Source of the DNA: Pseudomonadota bacterium
Lineage (GTDB): Bacteria; Pseudomonadota; Alphaproteobacteria; Acetobacterales; Acetobacteraceae
Assembly: GCA_021808545.1 (NCBI GenBank)
Contig: JAKBBM010000022.1
Coordinates: 1 to 34,075 of the forward strand
Reading direction: 5' to 3'
DNA length: 34,075 nucleotides
Shown here: one piece after another, positions 8,094 through 18,338 of the stretch
How positions within the stretch are numbered: position 1 is the stretch's first letter
How the letters are laid out: each line of letters begins with the position of its first letter
Notes under the pieces: model-generated
What the model saw: the letters and a program-made list of their open reading frames with translations, nothing else
Told to the model about the DNA's origin: nothing
Database searches by the model: none
Made by a program: the position numbers and the translations under genes

Positions 8094-9749
8094 ATGCAGT
8101 ATCGCCGGTTGCTGGGCTCCGCCGAAGCCTTGCAAAAAATCATTAATATTATCCCCAGCCCCGTTTTCGTGAAGGATGCGGCGCATCGATGGGTGTTGGT
8201 CAATGACGCCGCCGTGGAGGCCTTGTGCCGGCCGCGCTCGTTTTTGCTCGGCCGTACCGAGCATGACGTGCTGCCGCCCGCCGAGGCCGCCGCGGCCCTG
8301 GCCTCTGACGAGGAGGTGTTTCGCACCGGCCGGACAGTGGAATGCGAGGAGACCCTGACCCTGCCGGATGGCACCAAGGGGGTGGTGCTGATCCGCAAGA
8401 CCTTGCTGCGTATTGGCGCGGGCGGGGGGGCGCCGTTTCTGGTGGGGGTGGTGGCGGATGTAACGGCCTATCGCCGGGCGGCGGTGGAGAATCATTTTCT
8501 GAGCCGGCACGATGTGCTGACCGGCCTGCCCAACCGTGTGCATTTTCTTGAGCGGCTGCGTGAGGCCGTGGCCCGCGGGGACGAGGCCGTGGATAAATTC
8601 GCGGTTATGCTCATCGATCTGGACGGGTTCAAGGCCGTGAATGACGGGTATGGCCACGCCGCCGGCGATGAGCTGCTGCGCGTGATCGCCATGCGCCTGC
8701 GCCAATCCGTGCGCCCCACCGACATGGCGGCGCGGCTTGGCGGCGATGAGTTTGGTATGCTGCTCTGTGGCGGCGCTTCCGTGCATGCGGTGGCGCCCGG
8801 CGTGGCGCGGCAGATTTGCGCTGAAGTGGCCAAGCCGGTCATGCTCGCGCATGGTCAGGCCCGGGTCTCCGCCTCGGTCGGGATTACTTATTTCAGCCGC
8901 GCGCAGCTCACGCCCGAGGAATTGCTGCGTCAGGCGGATCTGGCCATGTACAGCGTGAAGCGCGCGGGCCGGCATGGCCATAAGCTGTACGAGCCCGCAT
9001 TGGAGCGCGCGGCCAACCGGCAGCTGAACGCCGATTTGCACCATGCGCGCGCGCGCCAGGAATTGCGCGTGGTGTATCAGCCGCTTTGGAACCCGCCCGA
9101 TGGCCAGCTCACGGGGTATGAGGCGTTGCTGCGCTGGGCGCACCCGCATTATGGCGATATTCCGCCCGCCACGTTTATTCCCATTGCCGAGCAGAGCGGG
9201 CTGATTGGCGAGTTTGGGGAATTTGTGTTGCGCGCGGCCTGTGCGGCGGCCACCGGCTGGGCGCCGGAAACGCGGCTTGCGGTCAATGTATCTCCGGTGC
9301 AGTTGCTGGACCCTGAATTTCCCGCCCTGGTGCGCACGGTGCTGGCCGAAACCGGGCTCTCGCCCGCGCGGCTGGAGTTGGAGGTGACTGAAAGCCAGCT
9401 CGTGGCCGGGCAGGAGGAAGCGTTGTGCGCGCTGCGCGCGTTAAAGGCCGAGGGGCTCCATGTTGCGCTGGATGATTTTGGCGCGGGCACCGCCTCGCTC
9501 GACATGCTGCACCGTTTCGGATTCGATCGTATGAAGATCGACCGGCGCTTTGTGGCCGGTCTGCCGGACGATGAACGCGGCGCGGCGATTGTGGGCGCGC
9601 TCATCCGCCTGGCGCATGAGCTGGGGGTGAGTGTCACCGCCGAGGGCGTGGAACATATGGAGCAGGCGTTTAGCCTGGTGCAGCTGGGCTGCGATGAGAT
9701 GCAGGGTTATTTGTTCGGCCACCCGGAAGCCCCGCCGAGTGTGTTGTAG
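8094..9749 (+). CDS. PAS-GGDEF-EAL protein (diguanylate cyclase/phosphodiesterase)
   Basis: ORF track starts at 8070, but ATG 8094 has an AAGAGGG upstream and the 8070 ATG directly follows a T-tract. PAS-like IIPSPVFVKDAAHRWVLVNDAAVEAL; GGDEF in RPTDMAARLGGDEFGMLL; EAL in GYEALLRWAHP; plus LEVTES, LDDFGAG, KID, AEGVE, QGY. Confidence 0.92.
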   Translation: MQYRRLLGSAEALQKIINIIPSPVFVKDAAHRWVLVNDAAVEALCRPRSFLLGRTEHDVLPPAEAAAALASDEEVFRTGRTVECEETLTLPDGTKGVVLIRKTLLRIGAGGGAPFLVGVVADVTAYRRAAVENHFLSRHDVLTGLPNRVHFLERLREAVARGDEAVDKFAVMLIDLDGFKAVNDGYGHAAGDELLRVIAMRLRQSVRPTDMAARLGGDEFGMLLCGGASVHAVAPGVARQICAEVAKPVMLAHGQARVSASVGITYFSRAQLTPEELLRQADLAMYSVKRAGRHGHKLYEPALERAANRQLNADLHHARARQELRVVYQPLWNPPDGQLTGYEALLRWAHPHYGDIPPATFIPIAEQSGLIGEFGEFVLRAACAAATGWAPETRLAVNVSPVQLLDPEFPALVRTVLAETGLSPARLELEVTESQLVAGQEEALCALRALKAEGLHVALDDFGAGTASLDMLHRFGFDRMKIDRRFVAGLPDDERGAAIVGALIRLAHELGVSVTAEGVEHMEQAFSLVQLGCDEMQGYLFGHPEAPPSVL

Positions 9750-9770
9750 GGCGGGGGTTGGCCGGGAGCG

Positions 9771-9812
9771 GAATGGCCGCTTTCCGCGGAGCAATACAGA
9801 AAGCGGCCATTC
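9771..9812. repeat. Perfect 14-bp inverted repeat with 14-nt spacer
   Basis: GAATGGCCGCTTTC (9771-9784), spacer CGCGGAGCAATACA, GAAAGCGGCCATTC (9799-9812): exact reverse complements. Confidence 0.9.
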
Positions 9813-9835
9813 AGAGGTCACGTCCAGAGTTGGAC

Positions 9836-10468
9836 CTACACTTCCGTACGTTCCGCAAGTTCCAAGGCATCTTCTACATCGACACCCAGATACCGTACGG
9901 TGCTTTCGATCTTCGTATGCCCCAGTAGTATCTGCACGGCGCGCAAATTGCCTGTTTGTTTGTAGATGATCGAAGCTTTGGTCCGACGCAGGGAATGCGT
10001 TCCGTAATCCTCTCGGCGTAGGCCAATACCAGTGACCCATTCATGGACGAAGCGGGCGTATTGGCGCGCGCTCAAGTGGTCACCGTGATCTACACGACTC
10101 GGAAACATAAAATCGTCCAAGGTGCCGCCGCGCCGCTCAAGCCAAGCCAGAAGGCTGGTGCGGGCTGGTTCAAGCAACTCGAACTGCACTGGCCGTCCGG
10201 TTTTTTGCTGTACGATGATCGCGCGAGATTTGACGTGTCCGCTACTCACAAGATCACCGATCTTGATCTTCACCGCGTCGCAGCCGTGCAGCTTGCTGTC
10301 GATGGCAAGATCGAACAATGCTCGGTCGCGGACGCGTTGCTGGTGATCGAGCTAAAATCGGATGGACCAAACCTGTTGCGGCTTCAACGCACGTTTGGCA
10401 CCAAGCTTTCGACCAGCATTCCACGGACGACGATCCTTGAAGCCAGGATCAAACTCCGCATTTCCCAT
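9836..10468 (-). pseudogene. Small stand-alone tyrosine recombinase/integrase, interrupted by an in-frame amber codon
   Basis: Minus strand from ATG (10466-10468): MGNAEFDPGFKDRRPWNAGRKLGAKRALKPQQVWSIRF*LDHQQRVRDRALFDLAIDSKLHGCDAVKIKIGDLV...DYGTHSLRRTKASIIYKQTGNLRAVQILLGHTKIESTVRYLGVD. TAG at 10354-10352. The ORF track shows only the part after the stop (9836..10318, TTG start). Confidence 0.85.
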
Positions 10469-10630
10469 TGTTTTCTCCTATAGGCCAACAGGGCCGAGGA
10501 GGAAGTTTGCTCTATAAACTTTGAATAACACTCATTATTTTTGTTTTCTTACATCGCCGGTACAAGAACGTGTAGCCTAACATAGGTGAACGATACAGGA
10601 GCTGTACTGGTCCGGCTGGCCCATGAAAGC

Positions 10631-11308
10631 TTAGCTGTTATCGAGAAGACGATAGCCAACACCAGCTTCGGTGGCGATCAGTTTTGCCGCGCCATCGCCT
10701 AAATGCTTCCGGAGCTGGCCGATATAGACGCGTAAATAGGAGACGTCTTCGGTATGGGCCGGCCCCCACAAAGCGGTGAGAAGCTGCCTGTGGGTGAGCA
10801 CGCGGCCACGGTTGCGTGCCAGCAGCAGCAGCAGCGCCTGCTCGCGCTTGGTGAGCGGCAGCGCAACGCCGTTGCGCAGTGTGGCCTCGGGTGTGATGGC
10901 AAGCTCTGCAACATACAACGTGGCGGCAGGCGGCTCCGTGGCGCCTGCACGGCGCAAGGCGGAGCGGACGCGCGCCAGCAGCTCTCCCAGGGCAAAAGGC
11001 TTTTCCACATAATCATCGGCGCCGCTATCAAGTGCCGTGATCTTCTCGGCCTCACGGTCTCGCGCCGAGAGGATGATGACCGGCACAGCCGAAAAGGCGC
11101 GCAGGTGGCGCAGCGCCTCCTGCCCATCCATGTCCGGCAAGCCGAGATCGAGCAGCACAAGGTCAGGCGCCTGGGCGGCGGCCTGACGTAGGGCCTCAGT
11201 GGCATTGTCGGCGCGCAGCGGCGTGTAGCCGGCAGCGGTCAATGCGGGGGAGAGAAAACGCTGGATTTGCGGCTCATCGTCCACAACCAGTATACGTCCG
11301 GAAATCAT
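10631..11308 (-). CDS. kdpE: KDP operon response regulator
   Basis: OmpR-family receiver (VDDEPQIQRFL, DLVLLDLGLPDMDG) plus winged helix (LTKREQALLLLLARNRGRVLTHRQLLTALWGPAHTEDVSYLRVYIGQLRKHLG); adjacent to kdpD. Confidence 0.93.
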   Translation of the reverse strand: MISGRILVVDDEPQIQRFLSPALTAAGYTPLRADNATEALRQAAAQAPDLVLLDLGLPDMDGQEALRHLRAFSAVPVIILSARDREAEKITALDSGADDYVEKPFALGELLARVRSALRRAGATEPPAATLYVAELAITPEATLRNGVALPLTKREQALLLLLARNRGRVLTHRQLLTALWGPAHTEDVSYLRVYIGQLRKHLGDGAAKLIATEAGVGYRLLDNS

Positions 11309-13923
11309 GCGGCAGGAAGCTCCAGAGTGATAACCGTGCCGGGCTGTCCATCCGCCGGTAGGTCGGGGCGCGGGCTTTGCGCTGATATGCGCCCATCCAT
11401 GGCTTCGATGAAAGCCTTGGCGATGGCGAGGCCAAGCCCAGTGCCGGGTGCCACGCGGTCTCCCCGGCTAGCGCGGAAGAAACTATCGAAGATGGATTGC
11501 AGCTCGGTGGAAGGAATGCCCACCCCTTCATCAGCCACGCTTATACGGACGTTATTGCCCGTGCGCTGGGCAGCGATGCTGATGCGGCTGCCCGGCGGGG
11601 CGTATTTGACCGCATTGTCCAGCAGATTAACCAAAACCTGCTCCAGCAGGGCGGGGTCGGCACGTACATGGGTGGCATCGGGCGCGATGTTGAGGGCTGT
11701 ATAGAGCGCGCCCGGCGTGCGGGTAATGGCGGCCTCGGCCACTGTTTCCAGCAGCACGCGCGCGCGCTTTATGTCCAGCACGCCTGATTCAGCCCGCGCC
11801 ATGTCCGTGATGTTGGCGAGGAATTTGCCCATGCGGGTTGTGTCCTGGGTGATGGCGTTGAGCAGATCGGCGCGGGTGGCGGCGTCCAGTTTCTCGCCCA
11901 TGGTGACAAGCGTTTCGGCAGCACCCCGTATGCCTGTGAGCGGTGTACGCAGATCGTGACTGAGTGAGGAAAGCAGGGCGTTGCGGAGCTTTTGGCTGTC
12001 CTCATGTGCTTGCGTGCGGGCTGTCTGCATGGAAAGTCGGGCGCGTTCCAGGGCCAGGGCGGTTTGGTCCGCCAATGTGGCCAGGGTTTGCACAATGGGC
12101 GCCGGCGGCGGTACCGCGGCGTGAGCGCCCAGCACGCCCGCCACGGTACCTTGGCTGCGGAGCGGAAAGAAACGCCAGGGCACGGAAGGTAACGTGGCTG
12201 TGCCTGTGCCGGTTTCCATGTCATGTGTCAGGCACCATTCGGCGGCGGCCTGGGCAGCTTCATCCAGCACCGTATCGTCAGGGCGCCTCACCTCGGGCGT
12301 TAGCGCGCCGTTCTGGGCCAGAAGCACGATGCCGGCACTGGTGATCGCGGCGGCTTCCTCGGTGGCTGTGGTCATAACGTCCGACAGCGTGGCCGCGCGC
12401 GAAAGCCGCTGCCCGAATAGCGAGATGCGGCGCAGCGCCTCCACGCGCGCGGCAGCGGTCGCGGCCTCCTGCCGCACGCGACCAGCCAGCGTGCCGGTGA
12501 TGAGTCCCACCAGCAGGAAGACGAACAGCGCCACGACATCGCGCGGATCGGTTACGGAGAGGGTGAGATAAGGCGGCAGGAAGAAGAAATTCCACAGTAA
12601 GAAGCCCGCCACCGCCGTGAAAAGCCCAGGCGCGCGCCCGGCGCGGCTCGCCATGGCGGCGATGAGCCCGGTGAAGATGAGCCCCATCGCCTCCTGCGGC
12701 AGGAGATTGCGCAGAGAGGCGCCGGCGATGGTGATCGCGGCGAGCAGGCAGGAGGCGAGGATATAGGGGCTCCAGTCGCGCCTGGGTACGGGAAGCTTGA
12801 GGCGCGCAGGCGCTGCGGCGGGCACGGGCACGAAATGCAGTGTAAAGGCCAGGGCCTGGCGTGTCAGCGCCTCGGAAAAACGCCGCCCCAGTCTTTGCCT
12901 GCTCGCGGTGCGTCCCACAACGATATGGGTGATATTGTGCGCCGCTGCGTAGTCCAGCACGGCGCGCACCATGTCCGGTGCTGATTGCGTGACCACACTG
13001 CCTCCAAGCTGCACGGTAAGGTCCAATGCGGCCTGGACTTTTGGATCATCATCCGTACGCTCAATGTAAAAGCTGGTAAGGGGGGCTCGCAGGGCTTCCG
13101 CCAAGCGAGCAGCATGGCGCACGACGTTGGAGGCAACGTCATCCGATCCAATAAGCGCCAGCACCTTCTCCGCAACGGGCCATGGCCCCGGAATGGCGGA
13201 CGAGCGCATATAGCGCGCTACGTCCTTATCAATCCGCTGTGCTACGCGGCGCAGCGCGATTTCACGCAAGGCCCCAAGGTTGCCTTCGCGGAAAAAACCT
13301 TCCAGTGCGCGGGCGGCAACATCGGGCCGGTAGATATGGCCTTCCCGCAGGCGGGCCTGCAATTCGGCGGGGGGTAAGTCGATCAGCTCGATTTCGTCGG
13401 CCATGTCCAGCACAGTGTCCGGCACCGTCTCCCCCACGCGCACGCCGGTGATGCGGGCAACTTGATCGTTGAGGCTCTCCAGATGCTGGACATTCACGGT
13501 GGTCCAGACATCGATGCCCGCTTCCAGCACATCCTGAACATCCTGCCAGCGCTTGGCGTGGCGCAGGCCGGGGGCATTGGTGTGGGCCAGCTCATCGACT
13601 AACAGCAGTGCCGGGCGGCGTTTCAGCGCGGCATCCAAGTCAAATTCCTCCAGCATCTGGCCGCGATAGGGCACGGCAAGGCGGGGGATCTGCTCAAGCT
13701 CACCAATGGCTTGCGCCGTGCCGTCGCGGCCATGGGTCTCGATTAGCCCGGCCACCACATCAACACCCCTTTGGCGTTTGGCGTGCGCGGCGGTCAGCAT
13801 CTCCCAGGTTTTGCCAACACCGGGTGCTGCACCGAGAAAGATCTTTAAATGGCCGCGTTCGCTACGCTGCGCATTTGCCAGCAACGCATCCGGGTCCGGA
13901 CGGCCATCATCCCGATTTTCCAT
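11305..13923 (-). CDS. kdpD: Osmosensitive K+ channel sensor histidine kinase
   Basis: GHLKIFLGAAPGVGKTWEMLTAAH; LLLVDELAHTNAPGLRHAKRWQDVQDVLEAGIDVWTTVNVQHLESLND; H-box SSLSHDLRTPLTGIRGAAETL; C-terminal HATPase. 4-bp overlap with kdpE. Confidence 0.95.
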   Translation of the reverse strand: MENRDDGRPDPDALLANAQRSERGHLKIFLGAAPGVGKTWEMLTAAHAKRQRGVDVVAGLIETHGRDGTAQAIGELEQIPRLAVPYRGQMLEEFDLDAALKRRPALLLVDELAHTNAPGLRHAKRWQDVQDVLEAGIDVWTTVNVQHLESLNDQVARITGVRVGETVPDTVLDMADEIELIDLPPAELQARLREGHIYRPDVAARALEGFFREGNLGALREIALRRVAQRIDKDVARYMRSSAIPGPWPVAEKVLALIGSDDVASNVVRHAARLAEALRAPLTSFYIERTDDDPKVQAALDLTVQLGGSVVTQSAPDMVRAVLDYAAAHNITHIVVGRTASRQRLGRRFSEALTRQALAFTLHFVPVPAAAPARLKLPVPRRDWSPYILASCLLAAITIAGASLRNLLPQEAMGLIFTGLIAAMASRAGRAPGLFTAVAGFLLWNFFFLPPYLTLSVTDPRDVVALFVFLLVGLITGTLAGRVRQEAATAAARVEALRRISLFGQRLSRAATLSDVMTTATEEAAAITSAGIVLLAQNGALTPEVRRPDDTVLDEAAQAAAEWCLTHDMETGTGTATLPSVPWRFFPLRSQGTVAGVLGAHAAVPPPAPIVQTLATLADQTALALERARLSMQTARTQAHEDSQKLRNALLSSLSHDLRTPLTGIRGAAETLVTMGEKLDAATRADLLNAITQDTTRMGKFLANITDMARAESGVLDIKRARVLLETVAEAAITRTPGALYTALNIAPDATHVRADPALLEQVLVNLLDNAVKYAPPGSRISIAAQRTGNNVRISVADEGVGIPSTELQSIFDSFFRASRGDRVAPGTGLGLAIAKAFIEAMDGRISAQSPRPDLPADGQPGTVITLELPAA

Positions 13924-13929
13924 GCGGCT

Positions 13930-14505
13930 TTATGAAGCTGGCAGATGTTCCAGCGCAAGGTTGAGTTTCAGCACGTTCACATGGTCCGTGCCGATAATGC
14001 CAAGGAACGGATGATGCGCCATATTCTCCACCAGGGCGATGACGGTAGCGGTCGGCAAGTGCCGCGCTTTGGCTACGGCAGGGGCTTGGCGCAGTGCATT
14101 TTCCAGCGAAATATCCGGATCCAGCCCTGAGCCCGAGGCGGTAACGGCATCGGCCGGGACCGGGCCGGGACCAAAGGCTTGCAAATAGGCGGCAACACGC
14201 TGCTTCACACTAGCGAGAAGTGCCTTGCTGGTGGGGCCGAGGTTGGAGGCGCCGGATGTATCCTGCGTGTAAGGGCTGGGGCTGAGTGCTGAGGGACGCG
14301 GGACGAAATATCGCGGACCGGAAAAATTCTGGCCGATGAGTGCGGAGCCGACGACCTGGCCATTCTGCCTGATGAGCGAGCCATTGGCTTGCCAAGGCAA
14401 TACTGCCTGCATGGCGCCGGTAAAGATGCCGGGCAGGATAAGGCCTATAAGCAGGGTGAAAAGCACGACCAGGGAAATAGCTGGGCGGAGTTCGCGGAGG
14501 ATCAT
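13930..14505 (-). CDS. kdpC: K+-transporting ATPase subunit C
   Basis: RPAISLVVLFTLLIGLILPGIFTGAMQAVLPWQANGSLI...GSALIGQNFSGPRYFVPRPSAL; position after kdpB. Confidence 0.93.
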   Translation of the reverse strand: MILRELRPAISLVVLFTLLIGLILPGIFTGAMQAVLPWQANGSLIRQNGQVVGSALIGQNFSGPRYFVPRPSALSPSPYTQDTSGASNLGPTSKALLASVKQRVAAYLQAFGPGPVPADAVTASGSGLDPDISLENALRQAPAVAKARHLPTATVIALVENMAHHPFLGIIGTDHVNVLKLNLALEHLPAS

Positions 14506-14517
14506 TTTCTGCGTCCG

Positions 14518-16551
14518 TTACGAGAAGACGTGGAATAGGCCGAGGAGCATGTCGATAAGCTTGATGCCTATAAAAGGCGTGATCATGCCGCCAAGCCCGT
14601 AAATGAGCAGGTTGCGCTTGAGCAAAGCGGCAGCACCGATGGGACGGAATTTTACGCCGCGCAGCGCCAGCGGCACCAGTACCACGATGATGAGCGCGTT
14701 GAAGATAACGGCGGAGAGAATAGCACTCTGCGGCGTATTGAGCCGCATGATGTTGAGCGCGCCGAGCTGTGGATAGGTGGTGATAAAGATGGCGGGCAGA
14801 ATGGCGAAGTATTTCGCGATGTCGTTCGCGATGGAGAAGGTGGTGAGCGCGCCGCGCGTGATGAGGAGCTGCTTGCCAATTTCCACGATCTCGATCAGTT
14901 TCGTCGGATCACTGTCGAGGTCGACCATATTGCCCGCCTCGCGCGCGGCTTGGGTGCCGGTTTGCATCGCCACCCCCACATCGGCCTGGGCGAGCGCGGG
15001 GGCGTCGTTTGTACCGTCGCCGCACATGGCCACCAGGCGGCCCTCGCTTTGAACCTTCCTGATATAATCAAGCTTGTTTTGCGGATTGGCTTCGGCGATA
15101 TAATCATCCACCCCGGCTTCCGCCGCAATGGCAGCGGCGGTGATGCGATTGTCGCCCGTAACCATGACCGTGCGGATGCCCATGGCGCGTAGCGCCGCGA
15201 AACGCTCTTTTATACCGGGCTTTACGATGTCTTTCAGCTCGATGGCGCCAAGCAGCTTGCCATCTGCAGTAACGGCAAGCGGCGTGGAGCCCGCGCGGGC
15301 AATGCGGGCAATACTTTCGGTAAAGGCGGGGTCCGGCGCAACGCCAAGCGCGGCGAGGACCGAGTCCACCGCGCCCTTGCGATAGGATTTGCCGCCCGTA
15401 TCAACGCCCGACATGCGGGTATTGGCCGAGAAGGGAATGATGGCGGCATCATTCGGCGTGGCCAGGCTGATGCCGTAACGGTCGCGCGCGAAGGACAGGA
15501 TGGAACGGCCCTCCGGCGTGTCGTCACCTAAGCTGGCCATCACGCAGGCTTGCGCCAAAGCGCGTTCATTCACGCCCGGCACGGGATAAAAACCCGCGGC
15601 CATGCGATTGCCGAAGGTGATAGTGCCGGTTTTATCCAGCAGCAACGCATCCACATCGCCCGCGGCCTCTACCGCGCGGCCTGAAGTGGCAACGACGTTG
15701 AAGCGCACCAGGCGGTCCATGCCCGCAATGCCGATGGCCGAGAGCAGCCCGCCAATGGTGGTGGGGATAAGGCACACTAGCAAGGCCGCCAGCACCGGAA
15801 TGGAGAAGTGCGTGCCGGAATACTGGCCGAACCCGACCAACGTGACCACGGCGATGAGAAACACGATGGTCAAGCCCGCAAGCAATATGTTCAGCGCGAT
15901 CTCATTCGGCGTCTTGCGGCGTTGCGCACCTTCCACCAGGGCGATCATGCGGTCCAGGAAGGTTGAACCGGCATCGGCCGTGATGCGCACCACCAGCCAG
16001 TCCGACACCAGATGCGTGCCGCCGGTTACGGCGGAGCGATCGCCCCCGGCCTCGCGCACCACGGGAGCGGATTCGCCGGTGACCGCGCTCTCATTCACGC
16101 TGGCCACGCCTTCTATCACCTCGCCATCCGAGGGGATGAGATCGCCCGCCTCCACCAGCACCACATCCCCGCATCTCAAATCCGGCGCTGGGGTGGGTTT
16201 GAAAATCACGCGGTCGCGCGGGTCCACAAGCAGTTTCGACATCGTGTCAGACCGGGCGCGGCGCAGGCTCTCGGCACGGGCACGGCCGCGACCTTCCGCG
16301 ACAGCTTCGGCAAAGGTGGCGAAGATGACGGTGAGCCAGAGCCAGATGGCGATGGTAATGGAGAAACTGGCGGGGCGGTGGGTGAACAACGCCCCGATTC
16401 CCGTAGCGGTCACCAGTGCAGCAACGATTTCCGTGACGAAGATGACCGGGTTGCGGGCCAGCGTGACTGGATTCAGCTTTGCAAGTGAATCCAGTGCGGC
16501 GCGGCGGATAATGCCGGCATCAAACAGGGAGATGGTTTCAGCTTTTGACAT
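14518..16551 (-). CDS. kdpB: K+-transporting P-type ATPase subunit B
   Basis: [42 protein letters not shown]...[10 protein letters not shown]...[14 protein letters not shown]...[24 protein letters not shown] track over-extends the start to 16740. Confidence 0.95.
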   Translation of the reverse strand: MSKAETISLFDAGIIRRAALDSLAKLNPVTLARNPVIFVTEIVAALVTATGIGALFTHRPASFSITIAIWLWLTVIFATFAEAVAEGRGRARAESLRRARSDTMSKLLVDPRDRVIFKPTPAPDLRCGDVVLVEAGDLIPSDGEVIEGVASVNESAVTGESAPVVREAGGDRSAVTGGTHLVSDWLVVRITADAGSTFLDRMIALVEGAQRRKTPNEIALNILLAGLTIVFLIAVVTLVGFGQYSGTHFSIPVLAALLVCLIPTTIGGLLSAIGIAGMDRLVRFNVVATSGRAVEAAGDVDALLLDKTGTITFGNRMAAGFYPVPGVNERALAQACVMASLGDDTPEGRSILSFARDRYGISLATPNDAAIIPFSANTRMSGVDTGGKSYRKGAVDSVLAALGVAPDPAFTESIARIARAGSTPLAVTADGKLLGAIELKDIVKPGIKERFAALRAMGIRTVMVTGDNRITAAAIAAEAGVDDYIAEANPQNKLDYIRKVQSEGRLVAMCGDGTNDAPALAQADVGVAMQTGTQAAREAGNMVDLDSDPTKLIEIVEIGKQLLITRGALTTFSIANDIAKYFAILPAIFITTYPQLGALNIMRLNTPQSAILSAVIFNALIIVVLVPLALRGVKFRPIGAAALLKRNLLIYGLGGMITPFIGIKLIDMLLGLFHVFS

Positions 16552-16552
16552 C

Positions 16553-18247
16553 TCAGAAGCTCTTTCCAGCATAGAGCAGAAAATGCTCGGCGATTGGCCC
16601 AAGCGTGTCGGCTGGCATGAACTGGAGCCCGCCCAGGATGATGATGACGCCGATGAGCAGAAAAGTGAAAAGCGGACCGGAGGTGGGAAAAGTACCAGAA
16701 ATTTCATTAAGTTTTGGCTTGGAGGCCAGCGATCCGGCAATGGCGAGGATAGGGATCATGAAAGCGAAGCGACCGAACAGCATTGCCGTGCCCAGTCCGT
16801 AATCGAGTAAGGGGGTGTTGGCGGAGAGACCGGCAAAGGCCGAGCCGTTATTCTCTGTTGCAGAGGTCCAGCCATAGAGCATTTCGGATAGCCCGTGCGG
16901 CCCGGCATTTTCGAGCGAGCCAAGGCCGGATTTGGTCATTAGAGAAAGACTGGCCCCACAGAGGATGAGGGCGGTCAAAACCAACACAGCCAGCATGGCG
17001 AGCTTGATCTCCTTGGCCTGCACTTTTTTGCCCAGATATTCCGGTGTGCGCCCCACCATGAGGCCCGCGATAAACACCGAGAGCAGCGCAAATACGATGA
17101 TGGTATAGAAGCCCGATCCCACACCGCCGGGCGTCACTTCGCCAAGCTGCATCAGAAACATCGGGATGGCGCCGCCTAGGGGGGTGTAGCTGTCGGTAAA
17201 GCTGTCCACGGCACCTGTGGACGTGCCCGTGGCGGAAACATTGAAGGTGGTGCTTGCGGGAATACCGAAGCGCACCTCTTTTCCTTCCCAATTGCCGCTG
17301 GCCTGGACACCTGCTGCGATTTGCTGCGGGTTGCCTGCGGCTTCGGCCGCATAGGCGCCCACGCAGCCAAGGGCAAGGATGATGGCCATGGCGGCCATCA
17401 GGGTCCGGCCCTGCGCCTTGTCCTTTACCATATGGCCAAAGGCGATGGGCATTGAGAAGCCAATGACCAGGATCAACCAGGTCTCGAGGAGGTTGGTCCA
17501 GGCATTGGGATTTTCAAACGGATGCGCGGAATTGGCGTTGAAGAACCCGCCGCCATTTGTACCCAGTTCTTTGATGGCTTCCTGGAGCGCCACAGGCCCG
17601 ATGGCAAGCGGCTGGGTGCCTGATTGAAGCGTATGCAGTGGCACAGCCTGGACAAAGGTTTGTGGGCTGCCCGCCAGGACCAGCAGCGTGGCGGCAATCA
17701 GCGCGATGGGAATGAGCAAATAGAGCGTAATACGTGTGAGGTCCGCGTAGAAATTGCCAAGCGTTTTCAGCCCTCTGCCGGTAAAGGCGCGCATCACGGC
17801 TGCCGCCGCGGCAATACCGGCAGCGGCGGAGAGGAACATGTGTACGCATAAGCCCAGCATCTGCGCACCGTTGGAAATCTGTTGCTCCGGTGTATAAGCC
17901 TGCCAATTTGTGTTGGTGGTGAAGCTAGCTGCCGTGTTGAACGCTAGGCGCGGCGACATGCCCGCGATATGCAGCGGGTTAAAGGGCAGATAATATTGCA
18001 GCCGTAAAATGGCATAGAGCAGCGCGAAATGGATGACACTGAGCAGCAGCAGGGCGATGGCATAGGATTGCCAGCCCATCTGGCGCGTTGCATCGACACC
18101 AGCCAGGCGGTAGATGCCTGTTTCCAATGGGCGCAGCCAGGTTACGCGGCCTTCGAAAATGGCGGCTATATAGCGGCCAAGCGGGAAGGCAGCCCCCAGC
18201 ACCAGCGCGAACACCAGCGCAATATAGAAGAGACCATAGATTGTCAT
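16553..18247 (-). CDS. kdpA: K+-transporting ATPase subunit A
   Basis: [33 protein letters not shown]...[14 protein letters not shown]...[28 protein letters not shown]...[15 protein letters not shown] track over-extends the start to 18319. Confidence 0.95.
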   Translation of the reverse strand: MTIYGLFYIALVFALVLGAAFPLGRYIAAIFEGRVTWLRPLETGIYRLAGVDATRQMGWQSYAIALLLLSVIHFALLYAILRLQYYLPFNPLHIAGMSPRLAFNTAASFTTNTNWQAYTPEQQISNGAQMLGLCVHMFLSAAAGIAAAAAVMRAFTGRGLKTLGNFYADLTRITLYLLIPIALIAATLLVLAGSPQTFVQAVPLHTLQSGTQPLAIGPVALQEAIKELGTNGGGFFNANSAHPFENPNAWTNLLETWLILVIGFSMPIAFGHMVKDKAQGRTLMAAMAIILALGCVGAYAAEAAGNPQQIAAGVQASGNWEGKEVRFGIPASTTFNVSATGTSTGAVDSFTDSYTPLGGAIPMFLMQLGEVTPGGVGSGFYTIIVFALLSVFIAGLMVGRTPEYLGKKVQAKEIKLAMLAVLVLTALILCGASLSLMTKSGLGSLENAGPHGLSEMLYGWTSATENNGSAFAGLSANTPLLDYGLGTAMLFGRFAFMIPILAIAGSLASKPKLNEISGTFPTSGPLFTFLLIGVIIILGGLQFMPADTLGPIAEHFLLYAGKSF

Positions 18248-18251
18248 GGGA

Positions 18252-18338
18252 TCAGAAATCCTCAGGCCGTAGCAAGGCCCAGACGAGATAGACGAGCAGC
18301 AGAGCGGAGATGGCGCCACCGGCGATAAGGTCGGGCAT
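18252..18338 (-). CDS. kdpF: K+-transporting ATPase small subunit F (28 aa)
   Basis: Manual translation: MPDLIAGGAISALLLVYLVWALLRPEDF*; single TM ending in the RPEDF-like tail typical of KdpF, directly upstream of kdpA. Below the ORF-track size cutoff. Confidence 0.88.
   Translation of the reverse strand: MPDLIAGGAISALLLVYLVWALLRPEDF

Noticed and set aside
8082-9149. 355-aa minus-strand ORF
   Set aside because: Antisense to the GGDEF-EAL gene, which has intact motifs; composition typical of shadow ORFs.
10441-10455. AGTTTGATCCTGGCT on the minus strand, identical to the 5' end of bacterial 16S rRNA (27F primer core)
   Set aside because: It falls inside the integrase frame and encodes EFDPGF; no further 16S sequence follows. 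Chance identity, though it could mis-prime 27F or mislead short-read rRNA filters.
15602-16810. 402-aa plus-strand ORF
   Set aside because: Antisense shadow of kdpB/kdpA in high-GC DNA; low-complexity Ser/Thr/Arg/Pro composition and no recognisable domain.
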